The notes under the pieces were generated by a model. That model was given only the letters and a program-made list of their open reading frames with translations. It had not been told where the DNA came from and ran no database searches. A DNA stretch of 64,000 bases from positions 152,901 through 216,900 of the forward strand of contig NZ_JAMPJU010000006.1 in assembly GCF_025840185.1 (NCBI RefSeq). The letters are read 5' to 3'. Positions within the stretch are counted from its first letter, which is position 1. Every line of letters starts with the position of its first letter. The position numbers were made by a program, and so were the translations under genes. Shown here piece after piece: positions 30,480 to 39,949 of the stretch. The stretch comes from Brenneria izbisi (lineage in GTDB: Bacteria > Pseudomonadota > Gammaproteobacteria > Enterobacterales > Enterobacteriaceae).

Positions 30480-31859
30480 TTATTTCGTCTGATGAGCAAA
30501 CCAGTTCAGTTTTTCCCGCAGGCCGACAACGCTCCCTACGATAATCAGACTTGGGCTTACCGCCTGTTTCGCCAGTTCGCCAAGTTGTGATAGTTGGCCG
30601 GTAAAAACCCGCTGCGTGGTTGAGGTGCCGTTTTCGATCAGCGCAACCGGTACGGTGGCAGGTAGCTGCTGTTCCAGCAGTTTGCTCTGGATGTATTCCG
30701 CCTGCTGAAGCCCCATGTAGAACACCAGGGTCTGTTTTTCGCCCGCCAGACTGGACCAGTCGAGTTCGCTATCATGCCGGACATGGCCGGTTATCAGTCG
30801 CACTCCTTGCGAATGATAGCGGTGAGTGAGGGGAATGCCGCTGTAGGCCGCACAGCCAGAGGCGGCGGTGATGCCGGGTACGACGGAAAACGGGATACCC
30901 GCTTGTTGCAGGTGCTCCAGTTCTTCGGCGCCGCGGCCAAAAATAAAGGGATCGCCGCCTTTCAGCCGCACGACCCGTTTACCGGCCAGCGCTTTTTCTT
31001 TCAGTAACTGGTTAATCTGTTCCTGGGCAATGGTGTGGCAGCCAGACGCTTTACCCACAAAGATACGTTCGGCATCACGTCTGCTCAGATTCAGAACTTC
31101 GTCGGAAACCAGCCGATCATAGACCACAATATCCGCCTGTTGCAGATGCTGTAAGGCTTTCAGCGTTAGCAATCCCGCATCCCCCGGACCGGCGCCGACC
31201 AGCACCACTTCGCCTCTGTCATCCAGCGGCGCGGAAAAAAGCTGCTCGGTCAGTTGTTGTGCGCTGATGCTGTCGTGATTCGCCAACGCCTGGGCCAGTC
31301 TGTCGTGAATGAACAGTTTTTCCCAGAAGCGGCGGCGTGTGCCTGAATGCCGGAAACGACTTTTTACGCGTTGGCGTAGTTCACCCGCCAGCGTCGCCAG
31401 TTTGCCAAGGTGCTGGGGCAGGATGCTTTCCAGCTTTTCCCGCAGCAGACGCGCCAAAACCGGCGCCGTGCCGCCGGACGATATGGCGACGATCAGCGGC
31501 GAGCGATCAACAATCGACGGCATGATAAAACTGGCGTTCCGGGGATCGTCGACCACATTGCAGAAGATCCGCAACCGGCTGGCGTGTTCGTAAACCTGCC
31601 TGTTGATATCCTGATCGTCAGCGGCGGCAATAACCAGCCATGCGCACTCCAGTAATTCAGGATCGAAACTACCCTGCACCAGCGTGACCTGGCTGGCTTC
31701 CCGCCAGACCATAAACTGTTCATTGAAGCTGATGGCGTTTACCGTAAGCATCGCTCCGGCATTGAGCAGCAGGCGCGCTTTCCGTTCTGCGATTTCGCCG
31801 CCGCCGACCAACAGACAATGTTTACCGCGTAACTGGCAGAATATTGGCAGGTAATCCAT
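30480..31859 (-). CDS. cysG: Sirohaem synthase CysG (trifunctional)
   Basis: CysG makes sirohaem for sulfite and nitrite reductase: uroporphyrinogen III methylation (C-terminal SUMT domain), then NAD-dependent oxidation and Fe chelation (N-terminal domain). With ATG at 31859 it has 459 residues, matching E. coli (457). Visible are [18 protein letters not shown] (NAD site, about 15-32), then SUMT motifs [16 protein letters not shown] and [13 protein letters not shown]. It is monocistronic here. nirBDC, with which it is cotranscribed in E. coli, is not in the window. Confidence 0.97.
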   Translation of the reverse strand: MDYLPIFCQLRGKHCLLVGGGEIAERKARLLLNAGAMLTVNAISFNEQFMVWREASQVTLVQGSFDPELLECAWLVIAAADDQDINRQVYEHASRLRIFCNVVDDPRNASFIMPSIVDRSPLIVAISSGGTAPVLARLLREKLESILPQHLGKLATLAGELRQRVKSRFRHSGTRRRFWEKLFIHDRLAQALANHDSISAQQLTEQLFSAPLDDRGEVVLVGAGPGDAGLLTLKALQHLQQADIVVYDRLVSDEVLNLSRRDAERIFVGKASGCHTIAQEQINQLLKEKALAGKRVVRLKGGDPFIFGRGAEELEHLQQAGIPFSVVPGITAASGCAAYSGIPLTHRYHSQGVRLITGHVRHDSELDWSSLAGEKQTLVFYMGLQQAEYIQSKLLEQQLPATVPVALIENGTSTTQRVFTGQLSQLGELAKQAVSPSLIIVGSVVGLREKLNWFAHQTK

Positions 31860-32495
31860 GTGATGCCTCTTTATACTCGTGATCAACCCAAACTAAAGAA
31901 TATCCCGCCTGACGGCAGGATGCGTCGCGTGATGTCAATGACAGTCCGTTATCAACGGCAATCCATTATCAACGGTAAGGGCGCGCCCGGCGATGAATAA
32001 ATGCTTCCTTGGTGTCTTATTTGCCGTAGGGAGGCGGCTGATAGGTATTGGCGGGGATTTTATCGACAAAGATTTTGTATATCTGTGATTTTAAGAGTTA
32101 TTTAAGAATCTGCTTTTGTTAAGTATTAATCATTTGGCGCTGGCTAGGCGCGATATCGGTCTTCATCAACGCATCAACGCCTGTTCATGCCGGTTTCAGA
32201 TTTCTCCAGTGATAATGCTCACAAGAAGGTGGGCATTTGCCCAATAATCCGCGCCATAATTTCTTCATATGAAAGAAAATGCCTAATGACTAACCGGCTA
32301 ATAACCGGAATAATTAAAAATAAAACGCCATTTTTCTTTAATTAACACGTAATTTCTTTTTCTGTGATATTGATCGCGCTGATGCAATGGCAGAGCGGCA
32401 ACGCAGAGATATCATGTCCTTATCCACACAGAATATCGTTTTTAACGGCCAAATTTTGTACATGTGTTGTGTTAAATATCAAGGCAGGTAACAAC
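31860..32495. promoter_or_regulatory. Divergent cysG / enolase-superfamily operon intergenic region (636 bp)
   Basis: This long AT-rich gap holds promoters for both directions. Visible elements are two near-identical copies of TTATCAACGG (31950 and 31968 region), the inverted repeat TGGGCA-TT-TGCCCA at 32230-32243, and two TAACCGG copies near 32291-32307. No gene-like frame is convincing; an upstream extension of the next gene from 32364 has no coding character. Confidence 0.5.
32230..32243. promoter_or_regulatory. Inverted repeat TGGGCATTTGCCCA upstream of the enolase-superfamily operon
   Basis: Six-base perfect arms around TT, 253 bp before the GTG start of the downstream gene. It may be an operator half or a small hairpin; the regulator is unknown. 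Confidence 0.3.
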
Positions 32496-33650
32496 GTGAA
32501 AATAGAATCAATTGATGTCACCGTCTTTACTTATCCTACGCGCCGGGTATCCGACAGCGCGGGGCATTCACATCCGGGGGAGGAAAATCAGGCGAAAATG
32601 GCCCTGCTGACCATGCGCTCAGGCGATGGGCAGGAAGGTTATGCCTTCGCGCCGCCGGAAGTGATCCGTCCGCATATTGTGAATGCGTTTTTCCGTAAGG
32701 TCCTGATCGGACAAAACCCGTTTGATCGTGAGCGCCTGTGGCAGGATCTGGTGCATTGGCAGCGCGGCAGCGCCAACCAGTTGACCGATCGCGCATTGTC
32801 GATTGTCGAATCGGCGCTGTGGGATCTGCAAGGGCGCGTGCTGAATATGCCGGTTCATAAGCTACTGGGCGGATACCGCGAAAAAGTGCCGGCCTATGGC
32901 AGCACCATGTGCGGCGATGAACTGGAAGGCGGTTTGTCCACCCCGGACGAGTATGGCCAGTTCGCCGAAAAACTGGTGCGGCGCGGTTATAAAGCGATCA
33001 AGCTGCACACCTGGATGCCGCCGGTATCTTTCGCGCCTAGCCCGAAAATGGATGTGAAAGCGTGCGCCGCGGTGCGTGAAGCCGTCGGTCCGGATATTTG
33101 TCTGATGCTGGATGGCTACCACTGGTACAGCCGCAGCGATGCGCTGTATATCGGTCGTGAGCTACAGAAGCTGGACTTCGCCTGGTTTGAAGAGCCGATG
33201 GAGGAGCAGAGCATGGCGTCTTACCGCTGGCTGAGCAAACGTCTGGATATTGATGTGATTGGGCCGGAAAGTCTGTCAGGCAAGTACTTCAGCCGTGCGG
33301 ATTGGGTGAAAGAGGGGGCATGCGATATTTTACGCGCGGGCGTACAGGGTGTCGGCGGTCTTGCGCCGTGTATGAAAGTCGCCAGTCTTGCTGAAGCCTT
33401 TGGTATGGATTGCGAAATTCATGGCAACGGGGCGCCCAATCTGGCCGTGGTCGGCGCCATCAAGAACTGCCGCTGGTACGAACGCGGCCTGTTGCACCCC
33501 TTCCTCAATTACGATGAACCCGCAGCCTATCTGAATACGATTGTCGATCCGATGGATGACGAGGGTTTTGTGCATCTGCCTCAGCGACCGGGATTAGGTG
33601 AGGATATCAATTTTGACTGGATTGAGGAGCATACGCTAAGTAAAGCATAG
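32496..33650 (+). CDS. Mandelate racemase-subgroup enolase-superfamily enzyme, substrate unknown
   Basis: I set the start at GTG 32496 (AAGGCAGG upstream), giving 384 residues; the frame is open from 32364 but the extra N terminus is not family-like. Barrel residues are readable: Lys169-Leu-His171 on strand 2, metal ligands Asp206 (LMLDGYHW), Glu232 (WFEEPM) and Glu258 (GPES), then the Asp277/His309 dyad (CDILRAG; CEIHGNG). The Asp-His pair is the mark of the mandelate racemase subgroup, which includes many acid-sugar dehydratases. The K-x-H instead of K-x-K on strand 2 differs from mandelate racemase itself. A peptide-type ABC importer follows in the same direction, so the substrate may be imported by it. 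Reaction and substrate are not assignable from sequence. Confidence 0.85.
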   Translation: MKIESIDVTVFTYPTRRVSDSAGHSHPGEENQAKMALLTMRSGDGQEGYAFAPPEVIRPHIVNAFFRKVLIGQNPFDRERLWQDLVHWQRGSANQLTDRALSIVESALWDLQGRVLNMPVHKLLGGYREKVPAYGSTMCGDELEGGLSTPDEYGQFAEKLVRRGYKAIKLHTWMPPVSFAPSPKMDVKACAAVREAVGPDICLMLDGYHWYSRSDALYIGRELQKLDFAWFEEPMEEQSMASYRWLSKRLDIDVIGPESLSGKYFSRADWVKEGACDILRAGVQGVGGLAPCMKVASLAEAFGMDCEIHGNGAPNLAVVGAIKNCRWYERGLLHPFLNYDEPAAYLNTIVDPMDDEGFVHLPQRPGLGEDINFDWIEEHTLSKA

Positions 33651-33728
33651 AACGTCAGGTCTGAAAGAAAATACCCTTAAAAAATAAAAAGTTGTCGTCT
33701 TCCATCCTTCCACATCAGGAGAAGAGTA

Positions 33729-35339
33729 ATGAAAGCACGCGCAATACTACGTACCCTGCTATTAAGTACCCTGTGTATGACCGTAACACCGGCCATGCTG
33801 TCAGCCAAAACGCCGGATGATCAACTGATCGTCGGTATGAATATGAACAACATGCTCTCGCTCGATCCGGCGGCAATGACCGGCAATGAAGTGGTGGGCA
33901 TTATCGTCAATCTGTATGACTCGCTGGTGGTGCTCGATCCGGCCAACCTGAACAATGTTCTGCCGTCTCTGGCGAAAAGCTGGAGCGTGAGTGATGACGG
34001 CAACGTCATTACGTTTAATCTGGTGGACAATGCAACGTTTCATTCCGGTAATCCGGTGACGGCGCAAGATTTCGTCTGGTCGATGAAACGCTTGCTCAAC
34101 CTCAATATGGCGCAGGCCACAACCTGGAAATCCTATGGGTTTACGGCGCAGAACGTGGAGAAAATGATCCGCGCCAAAGACCCCCATACGGTGGAAATCG
34201 AACTGCCCAAACCGAACGATCCCAAACTGGTTATCTATTCGCTGGCGACGCTTGGCAGCGGATCGGTGCTGGACAGCAAAACCGTCATGCAGCACGAAAA
34301 AAACGGCGATTGGGGCAACGGCTGGCTGACCACCAACGAGGCGGGTTCCGGTCCGTTTAAGCTGGATGTCTGGCAGGCGAAAGATGTGCTGCGCATCAGC
34401 CGGGTGGAAGGCAACTGGCATGGCGACGCCAAAATGAAACGCGTCATTTTCCGCCATATGACCGAGTCACAGGCGCTGCGCCTGATGATTGAAAAGGGCG
34501 ATATTGATGTGGCTTCCGGCATGTCGGTGCCGGATATCAATGCGCTAAAGCGGGACAAAGACGTTGTCGTTGATGAGGTGAAAAAAGGCTCAATGTATTA
34601 TGTGGCGATGAGTCTGAAGAATGAGTACTTCGCAAAACCCAAAGTGCGCGAAGCGGTTCGTTATCTCATTGACTACGACGGCATCAATAACACCGTGATG
34701 CCCGGCTACGGCTTCTATCATCAACGCCCGATCCAGGCAGGGATGGATGCGACGTTACCCAATCCGGGTTACCAGTTGGATGTGGCGCGGGCGAAAGCGC
34801 TGCTGGCGGAGGCGGGCTACCCGAACGGATTTGAAACCACGCTGCGCGTGCTGTCGGATCAGCCTTTCCTGAATCTGGCTACCTCGGTGCAGTCAACGTT
34901 GGCGCAGGCTGGTATCAAAGCCAGAATTCTCTCCGGCACCGGTAATCAGGTTTACGGCGCGATGCGCGATCGTAAATTCGACATGCTGGTTGGGCGCGGC
35001 GGCGGCGGCGTCGATCCGCATCCTCACTCCAGCCTGCGATCGGTGGTCTACAACCCGAATAACAGCGACGAAGCCAAACTGACCAACTTTCAGGGCTGGC
35101 GTACGTCTTTCTACGATAAACCCTTGAACGACATGATCGATCAGGCGCTGTTGGAGAAAGATCCGCAGAAACAGAAGCAGATGTATATCGACATCCAGAA
35201 TCGTTATGACGCACTGTTCCCGGCCATCATTCCGGTGTCACAGATGGTCGATTCCGTGGTGTTGCGCAAAGACGTGAAAGGTTATGTGCCGCATCCGTCC
35301 TCCACCACACAACTGCGCGAGGTCTATAAACAGCGTTAG
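33729..35339 (+). CDS. Periplasmic solute-binding protein of a peptide-type ABC importer (family 5)
   Basis: The 536-residue DppA/OppA-like binding protein has a signal peptide (ILRTLLLSTLCMTVTPAMLSA). The family 5 signature region reads LAKSWSVSDDGNVITFNLVDNATFHSGNPVTAQDFVWSM, compressed in one stretch about 78-115. The ribosome site is AGGAGAAG at 3716-relative to the ATG, i.e. just before 33729. Family members bind peptides, nickel, haem, opines or oligosaccharides. It is 78 bp after the enolase-superfamily gene and opens the transporter set. Confidence 0.92.
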   Translation: MKARAILRTLLLSTLCMTVTPAMLSAKTPDDQLIVGMNMNNMLSLDPAAMTGNEVVGIIVNLYDSLVVLDPANLNNVLPSLAKSWSVSDDGNVITFNLVDNATFHSGNPVTAQDFVWSMKRLLNLNMAQATTWKSYGFTAQNVEKMIRAKDPHTVEIELPKPNDPKLVIYSLATLGSGSVLDSKTVMQHEKNGDWGNGWLTTNEAGSGPFKLDVWQAKDVLRISRVEGNWHGDAKMKRVIFRHMTESQALRLMIEKGDIDVASGMSVPDINALKRDKDVVVDEVKKGSMYYVAMSLKNEYFAKPKVREAVRYLIDYDGINNTVMPGYGFYHQRPIQAGMDATLPNPGYQLDVARAKALLAEAGYPNGFETTLRVLSDQPFLNLATSVQSTLAQAGIKARILSGTGNQVYGAMRDRKFDMLVGRGGGGVDPHPHSSLRSVVYNPNNSDEAKLTNFQGWRTSFYDKPLNDMIDQALLEKDPQKQKQMYIDIQNRYDALFPAIIPVSQMVDSVVLRKDVKGYVPHPSSTTQLREVYKQR

Positions 35340-35467
35340 CTTTCTCGCTCAGGTTACGCGGGTGATTGGCTTGCATCTAATCACCCGCCAGAAACGTCAA
35401 ACACGACATAACCGCGTTAGTAGTGGTTTAACGTCGCTGCTAACCGGGGTATCAGGAGAAAGAACAT

Positions 35468-36508
35468 ATGGTTTTCTCTGATTGGATCAAGCCGGGCGGC
35501 GTAGCGCGCCGGTTGGCAAAACGTCTGTTTCAGGTTGCCGTCACGTTATTCGGGTTATTGATCCTGACTTTTGTGATTGGCCGCGTGATGCCTATCGATC
35601 CGGTGCTGGCGATTGTCGGACAGGATGCCGACCAAAGTACCTATCAACAGGTTTATCAGCAACTGGGGCTGGATAAACCATTGTATATACAATTTTTTAT
35701 TTACTTCAATGCGCTCATGCAGGGAGATTTGGGCAATGCGCTGCTGACCGGACGACCGGTGATGGACGATATTATCCGGGTTTTCCCCGCCACTGTTGAG
35801 CTTGCGACGCTGGCGATTATCGTCGGCGCCGGTTTAGGCGTGCCGCTGGGCGTGCTGGCGGCGGCACGGCGCGGCAAATGGGCGGATTACGTGGTGCGTT
35901 TTATCAGTCTGGCTGGCTATTCCACACCGATATTCTGGGTCGGGATGATGGGATTGCTGGTGTTTTATGCCTGGCTCAACTGGGTCGGCGGCGCCGGACG
36001 CGTGGACATGGCGTATGACGGTCTGGTGGAGAAGCGCACCGGCCTGTTGTTGTTGGATTCCATGCTGGCAGGGAACTGGGAGGTATTTCGCAGCGCCCTG
36101 AACCATCTGCTGCTGCCCGCCACCATTTTGGGGTTTCACTCTCTGGCGTATATCAGCCGTATGACGCGCAGCTTTATGCTGGCGCAACTTTCGCAGGAGT
36201 ACATTATTACCGCGCGAGTTAAAGGCTTGTCTGAATTCCGGGTCGTCTGGGCTCACGCGTTCCGCAATATTCTGGTGCAACTGCTGACCGTAGTGGCGCT
36301 GGCTTATGGTTCGCTGCTGGAAGGCGCGGTGCTGATAGAAACGGTATTCTCGTGGCCGGGTTTTGGCTCTTATCTTACCAGCAGCCTGCTGCTGGGCGAT
36401 ATGAACGCGGTGATGGGATGTGTCCTGCTGGTGGGGTTGATTTTCGTCACTCTCAATCTGCTGTCGGACATGTTGTATCAACTCTTTGATCCGAGGACGA
36501 ACGCATGA
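35468..36508 (+). CDS. Peptide-type ABC permease (DppB-like)
   Basis: The 346-residue inner-membrane permease has about six helices, beginning with FQVAVTLFGLLILTFVIGRVMP, and the binding-protein-dependent transport motif LSQEYIITARVKGLSEFRVVWAHAFRNI. The opening RVMPIDPV and LGLDKPLYIQF segments are typical of DppB/OppB. Its stop overlaps the next permease start (ATGA). Confidence 0.92.
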   Translation: MVFSDWIKPGGVARRLAKRLFQVAVTLFGLLILTFVIGRVMPIDPVLAIVGQDADQSTYQQVYQQLGLDKPLYIQFFIYFNALMQGDLGNALLTGRPVMDDIIRVFPATVELATLAIIVGAGLGVPLGVLAAARRGKWADYVVRFISLAGYSTPIFWVGMMGLLVFYAWLNWVGGAGRVDMAYDGLVEKRTGLLLLDSMLAGNWEVFRSALNHLLLPATILGFHSLAYISRMTRSFMLAQLSQEYIITARVKGLSEFRVVWAHAFRNILVQLLTVVALAYGSLLEGAVLIETVFSWPGFGSYLTSSLLLGDMNAVMGCVLLVGLIFVTLNLLSDMLYQLFDPRTNA

Positions 36509-37428
36509 ATCTTTCCTCTGAACCGCCGATTGCCGGTGGATCAATCGTTCGCACGCCGCCGGAAAAGCGTGTGAATCGTCTGAAACAGCGTGGTGCGCGG
36601 ATCGCCGGGTTCCTGCTGCTGATGGCGCGTAACCCGCTGACGGCGATAGGTTCCGCGATTGTGCTGATGTTAATGTTGGTGGCGGTTTTCGCGCCGTGGA
36701 TCGCCACGCACGATCCGCTAGCGCAGGATCTGGCCAATGCATTACAGGCGCCCGGCACCGCCCATTGGTTCGGCACCGATGAGTTTGGCCGGGATGTGTT
36801 TAGCCGACTGGTTTATGGTTCGCGCATTACGTTGTATATCGTGGCGTTGGTGTCGGTAACGGTCGGGCCGATCGGCCTGTTGCTTGGCGTGGTCGCGGGG
36901 TATTACGGCGGTATCGTCGATACCATTCTGATGCGCATCACCGATATCTTCATTTCTTTCCCCAGTCTGGTGTTGGCGCTGGCCTTTGTCGCGGCGCTGG
37001 GGCCGGGGCTGGAACATGTGGTGATCGCGATTACGCTCACGGCCTGGCCGCCGATTGCGCGCCTGGCAAGGGCGGAAACGCTGTCGTTGCGCCACGCCGA
37101 TTTTGTGTGCGCCGTGAAACTGCAAGGCGCTTCTTCCGCGCGCATCTTGTTGCATCATATTGTGCCGCTGTGCCTGCCATCGGTGATTATCCGTATCACT
37201 ATGAATATGGCGGGTATCATTCTGACGGCCGCCGGACTGGGCTTCCTGGGGTTAGGCGCTCAGCCGCCCGATCCTGAATGGGGCGCGATGATTTCAGCCG
37301 GGCGTCGTTACATGATGGAGTGCTGGTGGTTGGTGACTATTCCGGGGCTGGCGATTTTGATCAACAGCCTGGCGTTCAATTTCCTTGGAGACGGCCTACG
37401 TGACATCCTTGATCCCAGAACCGAATAA
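36505..37428 (+). CDS. Peptide-type ABC permease (DppC-like)
   Basis: The 307-residue permease partner carries the OppC N-terminal transmembrane segment (NPLTAIGSAIVLMLMLVAVFAPW), HWFGTDEFGRDVFSRLVYGSR, which is the hallmark DppC/OppC stretch, and the EAA loop around CAVKLQGASSARILLHHIVP. The protein ends with FLGDGLRDILDPR, standard for the family. It overlaps both neighbours. Confidence 0.92.
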   Translation: MNLSSEPPIAGGSIVRTPPEKRVNRLKQRGARIAGFLLLMARNPLTAIGSAIVLMLMLVAVFAPWIATHDPLAQDLANALQAPGTAHWFGTDEFGRDVFSRLVYGSRITLYIVALVSVTVGPIGLLLGVVAGYYGGIVDTILMRITDIFISFPSLVLALAFVAALGPGLEHVVIAITLTAWPPIARLARAETLSLRHADFVCAVKLQGASSARILLHHIVPLCLPSVIIRITMNMAGIILTAAGLGFLGLGAQPPDPEWGAMISAGRRYMMECWWLVTIPGLAILINSLAFNFLGDGLRDILDPRTE

Positions 37429-38287
37429 TCTTTCCCACCTTACGCCGCAGGCGAAACCGCTGCTGGATGTTGAAAATCTGCGGGTTGGTTTCGTCAATGG
37501 CGGCGTGGTTACCGATGCTGTGCGCGGCGTCTCTTTTACCCTGGGCTGTGAAAAACTGGCGATTGTCGGTGAATCCGGTTCCGGTAAATCCACGGTCGGC
37601 CGCGCGCTGTTGCGGTTGCATCCTCATAGCGCCCGTATCACCGCGAATAAATTGCGTTTCGGCGACACGGATTTGTTAACCGCGGACGAAGTCCGCATGC
37701 GTCAGATCCGCGGCAAGCGGATGTCGATGATTATGCAGGACCCGAAATATTCGCTGAATCCGGTGGTTTGCGTCGGCGATCAGATCGCCGAAGCTTATCT
37801 GGCTCATCACCGCGTTTCGCGCCAGGAAGCGAAGCAAAAAGTCATGACGATGCTGGAAGTGGTGCGTATCCGCCAGCCGGAACGGGTCTACCGTCTGTTT
37901 CCACATGAAATCTCCGGCGGGCAGGGACAACGTATCATGATCGCAATGATGTTGATTACCGAACCGGAAGTGGTGATTGCGGATGAACCGACGTCGGCGT
38001 TGGATGTTTCCGTGCGCTTGCAGGTGTTGGCGATGCTCGACGATCTGGTTGGCGAACGCGGTCTGGGGCTGATTTTCATCAGCCATGATATCAATCTGGT
38101 GCGCAGCTTTTGCGATCGGGTGCTGGTGATGTACGCCGGGCGAGTGGTGGAGTCCATTGCCGCCGCCGATCTGGATAACGCGCAGCATCCTTATACCCGA
38201 GGCTTACTGAATTCGTTACCGGATATTGATCACCCGCGTCCACGTTTACCGGTGATGAACCGCGATCCGGCCTGGCTCAATGGATAG
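37400..38287 (+). CDS. Peptide-type ABC ATPase (DppD-like)
   Basis: The GTG at 37400 has GGAGACGG upstream and lies within the end of the permease gene; the result is a 295-residue ATPase. Walker A is GESGSGKST, signature ISGGQGQR, Walker [13 protein letters not shown], followed by switch His in FISHD. The oligopeptide/dipeptide C-terminal region (HPYTRGLLNSLPDIDH) is present. The signature has G for Q in the usual SGGQ-Q/R-QR order, within normal family variation. Confidence 0.92.
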   Translation: MTSLIPEPNNLSHLTPQAKPLLDVENLRVGFVNGGVVTDAVRGVSFTLGCEKLAIVGESGSGKSTVGRALLRLHPHSARITANKLRFGDTDLLTADEVRMRQIRGKRMSMIMQDPKYSLNPVVCVGDQIAEAYLAHHRVSRQEAKQKVMTMLEVVRIRQPERVYRLFPHEISGGQGQRIMIAMMLITEPEVVIADEPTSALDVSVRLQVLAMLDDLVGERGLGLIFISHDINLVRSFCDRVLVMYAGRVVESIAAADLDNAQHPYTRGLLNSLPDIDHPRPRLPVMNRDPAWLNG

Positions 38288-38297
38288 GAGAATCATC

Positions 38298-39107
38298 ATG
38301 ACTGCTGAAGCGCTGAATCTGCACAAACCGATGATTGAAGTGAATAACCTTAATCTGTCGTTTGGTCAGGGAAGTACCCAAAATCAGGTGCTGTATGATG
38401 TGAACCTGACCGTTGACGATGGCGATATTTTTGGTCTGGTCGGCGAATCCGGTTCGGGGAAAACCACCGTGCTGAAATGTCTGGCCGGATTGTTCAATCA
38501 TTGGCGGGGAAGTCTGCTGATTGATGGTCAGCAACTGGCGCACCGTATCGATCAGGCGCGTTGTCGTCAAGTGCAGATGGTCTTTCAGGATCCCTACGGT
38601 TCGCTGCATCCTCGTCATACGGTGGAGGCGATCCTGGAAGAACCGCTGTCCATCCACCGTTTTAACGATCGCGATGATCGTATCGATGCGTTGCTGGAGA
38701 AAGTAGGGTTGGGAACACATTTTCGCCGGCGTTATCCGCACCAGCTTTCGGGCGGTCAGCGTCAACGCGTGGCCATTGCCCGCGCGTTGATTCTGGAACC
38801 CAGGGTGCTATTGCTGGATGAACCGACCTCGGCGTTGGATGTTTCCGTGCAGGCGGAAATTCTGAATCTGCTGGCTGAATTGCAACAGCAGGAGAGATTA
38901 ACGTATCTGTTGGTGACGCACGATCTTGGCGTTATTGCCCATTTATGCGATCGCGTCGCGGTGATGCAATACGGGCGAATACTCGAAACGCTGGAAACCG
39001 GCGATTTAACCCGCGATACGCCAAAGAACGTCTATACCACGATGCTGGTGGACGCCAGCCGCCAGTATAGCCGCGATCTGGCTGTGCGTTCGGAACGAAT
39101 GGGATAG
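38298..39107 (+). CDS. Peptide-type ABC ATPase (DppF-like)
   Basis: I chose ATG 38298 because AGGAG lies eight bases upstream; an ATG at 38280 inside the previous gene is less likely. The 269 residues contain Walker A GESGSGKTT, Q-loop VFQDPYGSL, signature LSGGQRQR and Walker [13 protein letters not shown]. The full DppF C-terminal region is short. It closes the five-component importer that follows the enolase-superfamily gene. Confidence 0.92.
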   Translation: MTAEALNLHKPMIEVNNLNLSFGQGSTQNQVLYDVNLTVDDGDIFGLVGESGSGKTTVLKCLAGLFNHWRGSLLIDGQQLAHRIDQARCRQVQMVFQDPYGSLHPRHTVEAILEEPLSIHRFNDRDDRIDALLEKVGLGTHFRRRYPHQLSGGQRQRVAIARALILEPRVLLLDEPTSALDVSVQAEILNLLAELQQQERLTYLLVTHDLGVIAHLCDRVAVMQYGRILETLETGDLTRDTPKNVYTTMLVDASRQYSRDLAVRSERMG

Positions 39108-39249
39108 AATTGCGTTTCCCATTGTCGCTTTACAGCTGGTTACAAACAGAGTGTAGTACGTAAAAAAAGGTAAATGGGTGGCTTTGAAGTGTATGGATAT
39201 TTACAATCATTACGCTTTCTGTAGTTGGCCTCTTCAAAAAGGAATTCTC

Positions 39250-39819
39250 ATGTTTAAACGTACTCTGGTTGCTGCGGCGGCCTTTATTTCACTGGCTGCT
39301 TTTTCTCCGGTATCTGCCGCTTCCGGCATCACGAACGTCCTGCTGACCACCTCGTCCGGGGATATTGAACTGGCGTTGGATAATCAAAAAGCACCGGTTT
39401 CGGTGAAAAACTTTATCGAGTACGTTAACAGCGGCTTCTATAATGGTACGACGTTTCATCGTGTGATCCCCGGCTTTATGATCCAGGGCGGAGGCTTTAG
39501 CAGCGATATGAAGCAGAAAGCGCCTAATCCGCCGATCAAAAACGAAGCGGACAACGGTTTGCGTAACCTGCGCGGCACTATCGCCATGGCGCGCACGGCA
39601 GAAAAAGACAGCGCGACCAGCCAGTTCTTTATCAATGTGGCGGATAACGCGTTTCTCGATCATGGTCAACGTGACTTCGGCTATGCCGTCTTTGGCAAGG
39701 TGGTGAAGGGTATGGAAGTAGTGGATAAAATTTCGCAAGTGCAGACTGAAAATGTCGGCCCTTATCAGAACGTGCCGACCAAACCTATCATGATCCAATC
39801 GGCGAAAGTGCTGCCCTGA
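39250..39819 (+). CDS. ppiA: Periplasmic peptidyl-prolyl cis-trans isomerase A (cyclophilin)
   Basis: PpiA catalyses prolyl isomerisation in the periplasm. ATG 39250 gives 189 residues (E. coli 190). A signal peptide ([20 protein letters not shown]) precedes the cyclophilin domain with [32 protein letters not shown] and [13 protein letters not shown]. It belongs to the backbone: in E. coli it is followed by yhfG-fic-pabA, but here the next genes are a chemoreceptor and a pectate lyase. Confidence 0.97.
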   Translation: MFKRTLVAAAAFISLAAFSPVSAASGITNVLLTTSSGDIELALDNQKAPVSVKNFIEYVNSGFYNGTTFHRVIPGFMIQGGGFSSDMKQKAPNPPIKNEADNGLRNLRGTIAMARTAEKDSATSQFFINVADNAFLDHGQRDFGYAVFGKVVKGMEVVDKISQVQTENVGPYQNVPTKPIMIQSAKVLP

Positions 39820-39834
39820 TATCCCCTCCATTCG

Positions 39835-39866
39835 CCCCGGCCACCTCCTGATGGAGATGGCCGGGG
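39835..39866 (+). terminator. Terminator after ppiA
   Basis: CCCCGGCCACCTCC (39835-39848), loop TGAT, then GGAGATGGCCGGGG (39853-39866) form a 14-bp stem with one mismatch, 15 bases after the ppiA stop, followed by TATTATTT. Confidence 0.7.
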
Positions 39867-39949
39867 TATTATTTGGCTTTTCCATCGTCGCACATCAGAC
39901 AGACGAAAAAGTTGGTTTTCTGGCGCATCAGGTTAGCGTCAAGACAGTA

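Noticed and set aside
32496..33650. Dipeptide epimerase call for the enolase-superfamily enzyme next to a peptide importer
   Set aside because: Dipeptide epimerases belong to the muconate-lactonising-enzyme subgroup with lysines on strands 2 and 6; this protein instead has the Asp-His dyad of the mandelate racemase subgroup.
35834..36742. 302-codon open frame antisense to the permease genes
   Set aside because: A long shadow frame in GC-rich DNA, with His/Gln/Arg-rich nonsense composition; the permeases on the other strand have clear family motifs.
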